From contig NC_054743.1 in the NCBI RefSeq assembly GCF_018143015.1, positions 44,178,922-44,242,921 on the forward strand: a stretch of DNA of 64,000 bases, given 5' to 3'. The notes under the pieces were generated by a model, which was not told where the DNA came from, made no database searches, and worked only from the letters and a program-made list of their open reading frames with translations. Within the stretch, counting starts at the first letter, position 1. Every line of letters begins with the position of its first letter. This DNA is from Lytechinus variegatus. Taxonomy: Eukaryota > Echinodermata > Echinoidea > Temnopleuroida > Toxopneustidae. Of the stretch, positions 23,101 through 31,300 are shown in pieces. The position numbers and the translations under genes were made by a program.

Positions 23101-24475
23101 CTAATCTCTTGGTGCCGCCAGTGGATAGAGTAAAAAAAAACAAGGAAAGAGAGAATACATAATAGGAGAGAGAGAAGCGAAAGGGGGAGATTGGAAAGAA
23201 AAGGAGGGGGAACGGGAGAGAAGAACGGAGGGGTCATATCATTGTATGAACAGGATGTTTTATGATTGTGCCCCGAGCATTAGGGCAAAGCTCAATGCGT
23301 GATAAGAACAAAGAGGGGGCACACAATGGCGCATGCAGCAAAAATTTGCTTCGTAATAAGTCTCGAGCCAGCGAGAAAAAAAAACACCTTTAACTTTAAA
23401 GGGGAATCCAGCCTTGGCCATAAAATGTTATGTTGGGAAAGAGAAAAATAAATTAAACAGAATGGTGAAAGTTTGAAAGAAATCGGACAAGCAATGAGAA
23501 AGTTATAGCTGCTTTAAAATTGAGATCACTAATACTATGTAGATTTCAAATTGGCAACTGTGTAAGTAAATTATGACAAGGGGCAAGGACAACTTTCCCA
23601 TAGGCCATGTACTTTATTATCAGTGATTTGTGGTTTTCTCCTAAGTACCCATTCCCCTGGGGCAGTAATCTAAATATAACCCAGGTAGTATAGGAGTACA
23701 TGGAAGAGTAGTCCTTGCCTTACATCACTATGACATCCCATATGCGGCCAATTTGAAGTCTCCATGGGTATAGTGATTACCAATATTTACAACTTTTAAA
23801 AATTCATAACTTTCTTGTTGTTTGTCCAATATTGTTCGAACTTTCACCTATCAACTTGTCTGATTTTTCTTTTCCTTATAAAAACAAGTTTTTATTTGGG
23901 TTGGATTCCCCTTTAACTTTGATTTTGACATGGTATGCATAAAATAACGTATCTTTCATCTTTATATCCTTTATCATTTCCTATTGTTCTCGGTTGTAGA
24001 ACTTTTTTTTTGGGGGGGGGGGCAGTACTATGCGGATCGGGTCCGTGGCAATATTGGTCCAGCTTCACAGGCATTTGAATATCGAACCTGAATATCAAAC
24101 CAACTTCACAGTTTGAATATCAAATGTCGAACATCCAACTAACTTCCTGCCGTAATTATTTACGTCGTGTAGTAATTCGAATTACTACACGACCTTAATT
24201 ATTTGATGTAGCGACACTAATTCATTTAACGTCATGACATTAAATCGTTGGGCAGTAATTCGGAATTACGTCGTGTAGTAATTCGAATTACTACACTACG
24301 TAATTATTTACGTCGTGTAGTAATTCGAATTGCTACACTACGTAATTATTTACGTCGTGTAGTACTAGTAGTAGTCACTAGTAAATTGAATTACGACACG
24401 ACGTATATCCGTGTTTTTGACGGTCTCCTGCTTCCATAGTACTCACCTTCCTACTAAAGCAGATGCAGCAAGCAT
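11111..24475 (-). CDS. SOD2: Mitochondrial manganese superoxide dismutase (5 exons, 224 aa)
   Basis: The enzyme converts matrix superoxide to hydrogen peroxide and oxygen. Coding exons: 24475-24447, 14962-14763, 13955-13839, 12406-12227 and 11259-11111. All junctions are GT-AG, and the total of 675 nt gives 224 aa plus TAG. Exons 3 (117 nt) and 4 (180 nt) encode the same protein segments as the corresponding human exons, and the junction phases look the same. Residues 1 to about 25 ([16 protein letters not shown]...) are basic with no acidic residues, as in a matrix presequence. LPDLPYDY then opens the N-terminal domain. The Mn ligands are all present: H51 (in LHHKKHH), H99 (in HINHTIFW), D184 and H188 (in [11 protein letters not shown]). 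The second-shell tyrosine in NTYVTNLN and the glutamine in ANQDPL are also conserved. Intron 1 (9.5 kb) is swollen by three transposons. The gene diverges from WTAP. TSS and 5' UTR length are unknown. Confidence 0.96.
11322..11353 (-). pseudogene. Partial duplicate of SOD2 exon 5 inside intron 4
   Basis: About 30 bp matches exon 5 at 11175-11204 with 7 differences, all transitions. On the minus strand it still reads [11 protein letters not shown] against [11 protein letters not shown] in the real exon. It lies about 65 bp upstream of exon 5 in transcription order, has no clear acceptor, and cannot be a functional exon. Confidence 0.65.
11560..11755 (+). repeat. tRNA-like SINE fragment (plus orientation) in SOD2 intron 4
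   Basis: This shares body blocks with the minus-oriented copies at 29 kb, 37 kb and 46 kb: the CTGCACTC(A)ACCCAGGTGAG segment, GCCCAGCAGGA, CCTTGAAT and AGCTAAAGCC. The tRNA-like head is decayed here. Confidence 0.6.
11839..12225. repeat. CAT/CAC-rich microsatellite with internal duplication, SOD2 intron 4
   Basis: About 385 bp of impure CAT and CAC triplets. A longer block (TCACCTTCAATTCATCATC followed by TTTATCATCAT and a GATCACCACC end) occurs at about 11968 and again at about 12116, so a higher-order duplication lies on top of the triplet array. The array ends about 5 bp before the SOD2 exon 4 donor. Confidence 0.9.
12800..13836. repeat. 97-bp minisatellite (about 10 copies) filling SOD2 intron 3
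   Basis: The unit runs TTCCACAGTGTGGTCAATGG, then ACCATCTTGTGAGAGGGTCT, then TATTCTAGGGTCTTGGTG, then a GGTTAATGGG/CTAGGGAGTGGTGG part. Successive TTCCACAGTG starts are near 13073, 13171, 13268, 13364, 13461, 13558, 13653 and 13750, giving periods of 95-98 bp. Copies before 13070 and after 13750 are more diverged. The last partial unit runs up to the splice donor of exon 3. Confidence 0.92.
15103..15130. repeat. (CATA)n tail of the LINE
   Basis: Seven consecutive CATA units at the 3' end of the minus-strand LINE. They act as its terminal simple repeat. Confidence 0.9.
15248..16270 (-). pseudogene. Reverse transcriptase C-terminal part of the 2A-bearing LINE (after frameshift)
   Basis: This frame continues the polyprotein after a one-base loss. 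The first codons read QSYLDGRSF, followed by the RT blocks [14 protein letters not shown], the catalytic [24 protein letters not shown] and [12 protein letters not shown], and then the CR1-type C-terminal region ending in [14 protein letters not shown] and a stop at 15248. It has no start codon of its own. It is the downstream half of one ancestral ORF and is open over its whole length. Confidence 0.85.
16261..18720 (-). CDS. LINE polyprotein N-terminal part: signal peptide, 2A-like motif, APE endonuclease, RT start
   Basis: The first ATG (METHC..., A at -3 and G at +4) is at 18720; a GTG 54 nt upstream in the same frame is not needed. Residues 1 to about 27 form a strong signal-peptide-like segment ([17 protein letters not shown]). 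Residues 71-79 read GDIDPNPGP (18510-18484), a 2A-like motif after hydrophobic LCLLVS; known 2A motifs release the nascent chain between the last Gly and Pro. Then come an APE endonuclease ([27 protein letters not shown]) and the RT N-terminal half ([24 protein letters not shown]). The frame ends at a TAG at 16261 soon after LNWF, where a one-base deletion shifts it, so this copy is probably inactive. The 2A activity is inferred from the motif. Confidence 0.88.
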   Translation of the reverse strand: METHCFFFSVILIGLLSICYPCTGSQACMSVNVKSKFVVRVDKFNNKFSKCRISYYCNSTATFQLCLLVSGDIDPNPGPSDQPAQNQNASSIDQQRQRIKYDRSFLLLSNPSWSHLPLARIEHDLSRLIYRTPRNRKLVDEHTWRTVKDLGIKARQRGIRGGQRKQRFIERVSAWQTCHGTHHGQRGVNMNNLQFIKSVDTSSRLSLHLMNSRSFRNKSFEIYDYAIDEDMDILAITETWLSEDDPAIIQEIKPSGYSFLNIPRDTDPHGGIGILYKTQLNLRLMKPDFPSVTFESAHVVVEGKGLHLFVIYRPPPSAVNGFTTKAFLDEIDEFFGKCAMLSGRTIIVGDFNIHVDQPDLPVSRQFLDFISASGFQQHILVPTHDKGHTLDLVISRCIDNMVHNCMVLDKTLSDHFVVSCTLDLEKVHANTTAITSRNYRCIDQECFSKDLELGLQTISQLNDVHEQVDIFNQTVCSVLDRYCPVSVRMRKDRPCGAWYDEDIHLLKRKKRKSERRWRQSCLGTDRNLFLFAKNELNNAIIRSRSSYFTNLLLEANCKTMYATIHSLLGSSRKILPYSNDQLELANRFSKFFDDKISKIRTVLDDKERSLQTPINCSLVQAMEEQQYENGLSMFVDVSSSDVKKIIAKSANKCCSLDPLPTWLLKENIDVFVPSIVILINSSLRSGVFPDKFKEAIVSPCLKKSGLDSFELGNYRPVSNLAFLSKVLETVVSRQLVAHLDRCGLHERLQSAYKANHSTESALLRVKHDLLLAMDNRQGVIMVMLDLKSAFDTIDHTVLLRRLQSDFFLSGTVLNWFSHI
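18775..20310. other. SOD2 intron 1, no further feature recognised
   Basis: The first few hundred bases may be the 5' UTR of the LINE. The rest is AT-rich unique-looking sequence with only short chance frames. Confidence 0.4.
20319..21812. mobile_element. Non-autonomous hAT-type transposon (1494 bp) in SOD2 intron 1
   Basis: An exact 8-bp target-site duplication, GATGAGTA, occurs at 20311-20318 and 21813-21820. The ends are inverted: the left has GGTGACCAGACGTCCCGTAT, and the right read on the minus strand starts CAGGGTGACCAGATTTCACA. Near both ends a GTCCCATATTT block recurs. There is no transposase frame. The interior includes a long pyrimidine-only-like stretch. Confidence 0.82.
20995..21705. 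repeat. Polypyrimidine tract, about 700 bp, inside the hAT element
   Basis: The plus strand is almost all C and T, in CTTT, CCTT and TTCC combinations (for example TTTCTTTCTTTCC-type blocks), with scattered A or G. The sense strand of the SOD2 pre-mRNA is therefore polypurine here. A frame at 21532-21921 is a by-product of the composition. Confidence 0.9.
22050..22440. repeat. Nested palindromic array, left arm of the foldback element
   Basis: About 40-bp modules alternate CTACACGACGTAAATAATTA with CGTAGTGTAG and AATTCGAATT, each itself a palindrome. A second module, AACGATTTAA(C/T)GTCATGACGTT, is present at about 22197 and 22380. The arrangement could form cruciforms or carry repeated protein-binding sites. 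Confidence 0.85.
22660..23065. repeat. Three tandem units (168-182 bp) in the foldback element
   Basis: CTCGGGCAACCAT starts at about 22666 and 22834, and a diverged CTCGGTTACCCGG copy starts at about 23016. Each unit also carries GCATGCACATTTAGGGG-like sequence. The first two carry AGGGGCCCC(A/C)A and a CCCGACGG...CCGGGGTAAC block. Confidence 0.8.
23400..23912. mobile_element. TTAA-type MITE nested in the foldback element (513 bp)
   Basis: TTAA lies on both sides (23396-23399 and 23913-23916). The ends are inverted: left AGGGGAATCCAGCC, right minus-strand AGGGGAATCCAACCCAAATA. The arms continue as imperfect inverted repeats (GAGAAAGTTATAG on the left against CATAACTTTCTTG on the right). TTAA duplication is typical of piggyBac-like elements. 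No transposase is present. Confidence 0.82.
24155..24410. repeat. Nested palindromic array, right arm of the foldback element
   Basis: This is the inverted counterpart of the left array, with the same CGTCGTGTAGTAATTCGAAT, TACGTAATTATTTACGTCGT and GTCATGACATTAAATCGTTG modules. It is shorter by about one module set. Confidence 0.85.
24439..24446 (-). other. SOD2 exon 1 splice donor overlapped by a target-site duplication
   Basis: On the minus strand exon 1 ends GGAAG and the intron opens GTGAGTAC, a strong donor. Intron positions 3-8 (GAGTAC) are the 6-bp duplication of the foldback element, whose end begins at intron base 9. The duplication kept the donor consensus intact. Confidence 0.85.
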
Positions 24476-26741
24476 TTTTACTACAGCCTCACGTCAAATT
24501 GTGAATCCAGCTCCGATCAGCAACTTTCCAGTTGATGCTTACACCCGGTGCTTACACAATTCACAGGGCCTATGGCTAGGAGCCGTTATCTGCTAGCGCA
24601 ACCTGGTCAAATATCTGGGCCAGCGCACACGGCCTAGGCAAGTGTTCGGGAATAGATGTTCGCGGATATGCCCGCGAACGAGGTCAGCAAATATGTTATG
24701 GTGTCGCGTATAAGGCAAATATAAGATCGAGTATGGGGGGGGGGTAGTGGTATGTGCAGCCCGTTGTAGAAGGGCGGATCAAGCTTTCGCCATTAAGGGG
24801 GTGGGTGATATTTTTATTCGCATTTTCCCCTGATCGGCCGTTGAAATTGATTGTTTGTTGCATTTCTTAGGGGGTGGTTCTTACTAACAAGGCCTATAAT
24901 GTTAGGCTGAAAGAACGATCAGCATTTAGATGCTTAAAGAGTACCAATTCTTGGCTTTATCTTACAAACAAGGTATTTCATATCGCCTAAAAAATAATTC
25001 GAACACGAAGTGTCATCATGAAGTCATAATTATTTTATGTGTGAATGATGTGTCTCCCTTGTAATAAAATAAATTACAGCCATGAATATATATATATGCA
25101 GTTATTATTCCAATTTGGTTATTGAAGGAAAAATTTGAATTTATTCATAAAGACATGCCTAGAATTGTTTCACCGCATAACGCAAATCTTTAAAATACCA
25201 TAACTTTGTCATTCTTCACCGATTTTGATGAAATTTCCCTTTTTTTGTCCGAGTTTTCTTAATCTGTTCAAATTATACTATTTTCAGCTTGGAGTACCCC
25301 TTTAATGCAAGCAAGACAGTGCGAGCGGATTATATTTTTTTAGTATATACTCAGGACCTGAAAATCAAGACATTTCAAGGACTGTTTGTGTTAATTCATG
25401 ACTAATAAAAATATCCGATCAACCTCGTCGCGCGATTTATTATTTTTTTTTATACATGTTTATGCATTCAGCACATATTTAAAAAAAAATCCTGAACATG
25501 CAGGATGTGTATCTTGCCATAACAAAGTAATATCCGAATAATATCAAACTAAAATCGCGAACAGAATAATAATTTGACTTGAAAATGGAAAGTTCATGTC
25601 CCACGTTATCCTCTGTAGTAAATTATCCCACTCAACAGCCAATGGGAACTTAAAGTTCGAGCGAAATTTCAGTTAATTGTTAGTGAGTATAAGTTTTTAT
25701 ATTTTTCGATTCCCCTACCCTTATTTCACTCACTTTTCTTTCTCCAATTCTCTTTCTTCTTATTTTTCCACTAGTTTTCTTTCCCCCTTTTCGCTCCGCC
25801 AATAAAGAAGAGGCATTTTCATTCTTCCTGTCCAATCCCCAAACACAGGCAGTACTCCAGGCTGAAGATCAGGCCAGCAAAAAAAAGGAGACAAAAAGTT
25901 AGGAGAACATAATTATGAGACAAAATTAAAGGGGAGGGAAATAATTTAAAAATTAGAAAAATAAATCAGTTCGCGCTCCGCGCGTTCCCATTGCCTGTCT
26001 ATGATCACTGCACAAAATATGCAATATACACATCACTGCATCACTTCAGCTTGCGTTTCACTTATTCTTTGTTTTTTTACTATGAGATATGCATTAAGAT
26101 CTTACCCCAATTCTTACTAAAAGTCTTGAATATCACAGATCATATTAAAAAAAAATCAGCTCGCGCATATATATTTTATGTTTACACAAAGTCCCCTCCC
26201 CGCGAATAAACCCAAAACTGTTAGCTCTTTGATCATGTTGGGAAAAGTTTGCTGATTTTTTTTCGCCCCGCGCCCCCATTACAATATTGGATGTTTGTTG
26301 GGGTTTTTTCTCAGTCACCCTATCCTTTTTAATCTTTCTCTCGAGCCTCGCCAATGGTCCTTGACTCCTTAACTAATCATACAGATCATATATATAAGAT
26401 CATAATACAGATCCTTATAGAGATGTAAAATTACTAGGCCTATATAGTTTGATATAATTCGATGAATCGTGTTTGCCAATGTGTTTTGCAGTCAATGCAG
26501 TGCCCCTCTATGCAACACGTACAGTGCGTCATGCGCGCGTCGCGATTATCGAGCGAGCATCAGCGTTCCGATTGAGATTTCGTTTCGCACAGCAGTTCCT
26601 GGTCCTCCTCTCATGCATGTCATGCATGTCATGCCACTCCTCTCTCTCTCTCCTTTCCTTCTTTCTTCACCAAGCCCCAAGTTTGATAAGTTTGAGAAAA
26701 AATAAGGAAATTATCGATCATCAGAGATAAATATTACAATG
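24476..26741. other. SOD2 5' flank and SOD2/WTAP intergenic region, part 1
   Basis: SOD2's 5' UTR and promoter should lie in the first few hundred bases. A somewhat CpG-richer patch occurs at about 24580-24710 (GCGCACACGGCC, ATGCCCGCGAACGAGG). No TATA box could be placed with confidence. From about 25310 to 26300 there are decayed pieces like the body of the 6380-7491 hAT element (CTCAGGACCTGAAAATCAAG near 25350, GTTCGCGCTCCGCGCG near 25969). Confidence 0.45.
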
Positions 26742-28315
26742 CAGTGGCGGATCCAGAGGGGGGCGCCCCGGGCGCGCGCCCCCCTATTTTCGCCTTTTTT
26801 TTTTTTGGGATGGTTATATTTACTGGATTGGTACAATGTAGTCAATTTCAAGGGCTAGATATAGTCAAAACTATATTTTAACTTACGCTCATGGCCTTTG
26901 TGTTCGCACAAATGCACCTCTGTCATACTGTATTGCAATATGTAAATTCCGGAATTCCAGGGCGCGCAAGTCGATTGGTTGGAAAGTTGCACCACTTGTA
27001 ATCGGGAGTTGCAGTGTAGTGACCAGTGTGAAGATGTTGGATTGGATATCATTTTTTCCCGAAATTTTGTGTTTTTTGTAACATGCGTTTGTCCGTCTTT
27101 ATGGCAAATACATGTAAATTGTAAGTAACAGATCGCGAGAGAAAGTGTCAACGATGCGAATGATAATGTCTATCCCCGAGATTATTCTTCACTCAAAGAT
27201 GAAGCCCTATATCGGGCGCCACGTGCGCAGCATTATCATTCTGCCTTGGTCATGTACGTTTTCACTGAAATGTATAGGTCAGACATATTTGTATTTAATG
27301 TAAACTAACTTTTACACTTTCTGGTAGATTCAGAGGCATATTATCCAGGGCGCCCCAACTAAGTTTCGCCGAAGCAATCATTCCAACGAATTATCAAGGA
27401 GCAAATTCTCAATCACCAGTCGACCCCACTCCGCGTTTGCTGCATAGGCAGCTATATGTCAGCGTAAGGAGCGAAGATTTTATGTGACGGGGGGGGGGGG
27501 GGGGGATAAAAATACTTTCGTGCTGGGGAAAAACGTCCCGAGGACACATTGTGTATTGTTAAAAAGTAGAAATTGTGACATTAACCCCCCCCCCCTTACC
27601 CCATTTTTAATGTTTGATAATCTATAGGTTTGCTGATTACAATATATCTTTAAAAAAAAATTGCCAGCAAAATTGAAAACGTAAACAATAAAAATGATGA
27701 GAATCCCCTTAAGAAGCATTATATTACTTTGAGGTTGTGCAGAATGACTGGATTATTGAAGGTGATTTAAAAATAATACGAGGGAAAAGGTTGCTTACCA
27801 GAGGATGATGTCGTTTTTTTCTGTAGTAACAATGCATTTTGGGGAAAAGAGAACAAAATTTTATATGCATGTTGCCATACGACTAAACAATTCTCGTTTG
27901 AAACACACAATGTAAATACACAAATGACAATAAACAGAATGGATTATTCGGAACTTATCGATTACAAGTCTCAGTTTCGTATCATTTAAATTTGACGTTT
28001 CAATCACACGATGCAAGCAAGTGAAGAGCCTTTGCCAAATGTATGTTTTGAATGACCGCTTATACGGTGTGTGACTGGAAACCAGCTCCTAAATGAGTCA
28101 GTATGTGTCTTTTATTCATGAAGTTACAGTGATTTAAGTGTGCATTTTTCTTCTTAAGGTGCTCTCAAAATACGACTTTTGGACATGATTTTTTGAAAAA
28201 GTCCTTGCCGTGGGAGGGGGGTATCCCCCCTCCCACACCCTCCCCCCCCCCGCTCGGTCGCTTCGCTCCCTCGCCGCTGGCGCCCCCCTATTTCAAAATC
28301 CTGGATCCGCCCCTG
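26742..28315. mobile_element. TIR DNA transposon, non-autonomous (1574 bp)
   Basis: The ends are inverted: left CAGTGGCGGATCCAG at 26742, right minus-strand CAGGGGCGGATCCAGGATTT ending at 28315. The inner parts of both ends are C- or G-rich (GGGGGGCGCC on the left, GGCGCCCCCC on the right). CAATG flanks both sides (26737-26741 and 28316-28320). The end motif resembles hAT elements, but only 5 bp of duplication match, so the superfamily is left open. No transposase frame is seen. Confidence 0.7.
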
Positions 28316-31300
28316 CAATGTGCTGTCAAAATAATGGTGCAGGAAAAGATCGTTATGTTGATCAATGATCAGAGATGGAATTTCCCGGCAATTTCTCACC
28401 AAAGATTATACAACCTTAATTGGGTGAAGATCACGGGGGGTGGAGCTATCCCCCGAGTAGTTAAGGTTATAATAATAATAATAATACAATGCGTATATCA
28501 AAAAAAAAAAAACGGGACAGATTTGAAAAGTCTATAAAATGTTTGTTTCAAATTATGATCTCGATATTTTGGTGTCATTATAGGTGCCCTGAAGTCTTAT
28601 CCTTCAAATGCCATAAAAATAATTTAGTTTCGTTCATGCTTGAGTGAACAAGGAATGTTTTTGTCTGGGGTTAAAAAGGAAGCTTGCGCCAAAATGGCAT
28701 AAAATGATAAATATGATGGTCGGACTTCTTGCTAATCAGCAGACTTCCTCGTAACCTTTTCATGATCTTTGCCATAATTTTCGAATTGTGCGGTCAAAAT
28801 TAATTTCCAAATCTACATATTTGCTTGAATAGTTCTGTTCTTGTTCCTTTTTAATATGTTCTCTTTGAGCTTTGAATATTCCTTCTTTAGGCAAGAACAT
28901 TTTTTTAACCGAAGTGGGAGAGCGTGTTTTTTTCCCCAAAATCCTTTCATTGTGTGCTACGAAGGTTATGGTGCCTTTGAACAGTGGTATACTGATGGGT
29001 GGGGGCTCGGGATGCCCCCCCCCCCCACAAATAAAAAAAATCATGACCAAGCAAAAAAGTGTAAAGGAAAATAAAAGAAAACATTGAAAGTGAAATATGA
29101 TATCATTTTCTGAATATCATGTCAAAATCACAAAATTTGGTACTTTTATTTAAAAAAGTTGATTTTTTTGCTTCCAACCAGATACCCATTCACCTCACCC
29201 GGGTTGAGTGCAGCATGACAGTGCATTTGCTGAAGGAAATTACGCCTTGGCTGGTATTCGAACCCACGACCATCTGTTTCAAAGTCTGAAGACTAGTCAG
29301 GTTGAGGATGACCAGTAGCTGTGCTACCCCCCCATAAGTTATGGTCGATCATATTTTGATGAATTATCATAATTATATGACAAAAATAGGGGAAGTATAA
29401 TTATTATGATTATTATGATCATTGTCGGATACGCATTATCACTGATTTTTTTTACCATACGATATGTAGGAAAGCTGCTTGCATATGACGTCACAAGTCA
29501 AATATATAAACTTCTAATAACTTTTTTTTGACGGATTTTCTTAAACCTTCTGTAACATTTTTTTTTTATTTTGCTGCTATCTTTGCAATACACTTCTTTG
29601 TCAGGGTGAACTTCCCCTTTAAAATGTCCCGTTTTCTTAGCTCGCGCTTCGCGCTTGCATTTCCGGTGATATGTTTCATGTTCACAATTATACACTGTCC
29701 CGTTTTCAGGTAAATATTTCCAAAAATAACCCACCATTTTTGTTCGCATTATTTATTTGGTGAAAGAAATCATATTCACAAACTATTTAAATTAGTCCTC
29801 ACGGTTCAATTCATAATTTCAAAACATAACCGTTCTACTCTCAATTTCCTTCAGACGGGCCTGAAGCTGAGGGAATTCCGGCCCTTTTGCCAGGACGTCA
29901 GTATTGTTGCTGTTTGAATTCAAATCAATATTGGTCAAGAATTTGTTATAAATTTTTGAGTATATACACCAGACATTCTTCTGACCATCAGTAGAAACGA
30001 GTGGCTCAGAAACCTGTATATAGGCCATGGGCGGCTACCCAGGAAGGGGGTACAGCGCCCTATATAAAAAGGGTCGTCTCGTCACCGCCCCTAACTCGGG
30101 CAGGATGTTCATTAATACTTCACTACCCTTATGTCCCAAAATCACTCCCAAGTTTCATGAACTATAGTACTTTCTAGCACACGAAAGAAAGGGAAATTTA
30201 TTTCTCATAGTAGGGCTTAAATCCAAACGAAATGCAGCCTTGAATTAGAAATGTTTTTTTTAGTCTTTGTTCTACCTGTTTCATTATTTCTTTTTCTTGT
30301 TTCCTTTATTTTGTACTCTAGATATATACTTTTTGTAAATATTGTAATTTTCTTGATTTTTTCAAAATGAATAGGAATTCATTAAAAGGATACATATCTC
30401 ATCAGCGTAATGCGAGCTTGAAGCGCGAGCTTATGTTTTTAAATCATGATGTATCCTCGCTTATAAGACGGAGGTATCAATCGCCTTCAGTGGAATTCCT
30501 TTTCTGCGTCTTTATTTCTTTGCCTTTTCTCTTCATTTTTGTTTTCCTATTCTTTATTTGCACCTCCTAGCTCTCCCCTTTTTTGCGTCCCCTGAAAGCG
30601 GCACCCGGGGCATGTGCCCCTAATTGACCCCCTTTAGACACGCCACAATGAGAGTTTAAGATCAAGGAAAGAAAAGCCTGAGATAAATAATACAATGAAA
30701 TGAAATAAAATAGAATAAGATTGGAAAAAAAACAATAGAATAAAATTAAATAGAAAATACAATGAAATTAATCATGAAATAAAATGAAACATTAAAAATC
30801 AAATAAAGTAATAGAAGTAAGAGAATGAAATGAAATTATATTTTTAAGCCATCCCGGGAGCCATCCCCCTACAGTTCACAACATACACGTGAATTTGTAA
30901 ACGCAAGTCTCGGCAATATGGAGGCACGGCAGTTTGACCGTCTATCAGCGCGAGCTACGGGCGAGCTACATGCATACGGTATGCGCATTACATGTAGGTA
31001 TGGAAAAAAAATCCCATAGAGATTGTACACGGACTATTTGTATATGAGTGCACATGGTGAACATCGTAATGCATGCAGACAGGGAAATTCGATATTTTAT
31101 GGTTTCCTAAATTTGTAACTCTTGTTGGACTAACACAATCAGAAGAGGCACATCTGGGAGGGATTAATGTAAGTTAAAGACAAAGTCAATTCCTACTCAA
31201 TAAACTTCATTCATGGGCAGTTTTCACTAAATTCAGGCCCGTCATGCCCGTTATAAAAAAAAAATAAAAAACCAGGCCAGCTCCACTCATATCATTATAA

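Larger units (their letters stand above)
22026..24438. mobile_element. 2.4-kb foldback-type DNA element with long terminal inverted repeats
   Basis: The ends are inverted copies: left TATGGAAGCAGGAGACCGTC at 22026, right its exact complement ending at 24438. They are flanked by a 6-bp duplication GTACTC (22020-22025 and 24439-24444). The inverted arms are long, about 580 bp on the left and 390 bp on the right. They include a GTTGGATGTTCGACATTTGA block (22517, with its complement near 24126) and a run of nested palindromes. The middle holds a tandem repeat and a nested TTAA-type MITE. No transposase is seen. The superfamily is not assigned; a 4-bp duplication TACT is an alternative reading of the edges. 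Confidence 0.85.

Noticed and set aside
24934..25312. Possible TTAA-type MITE (TTAAAGAGTACC to GAGTACCCCTTTAA)
   Set aside because: The right end looks good, but the left end matches poorly, so the pair is not supported.
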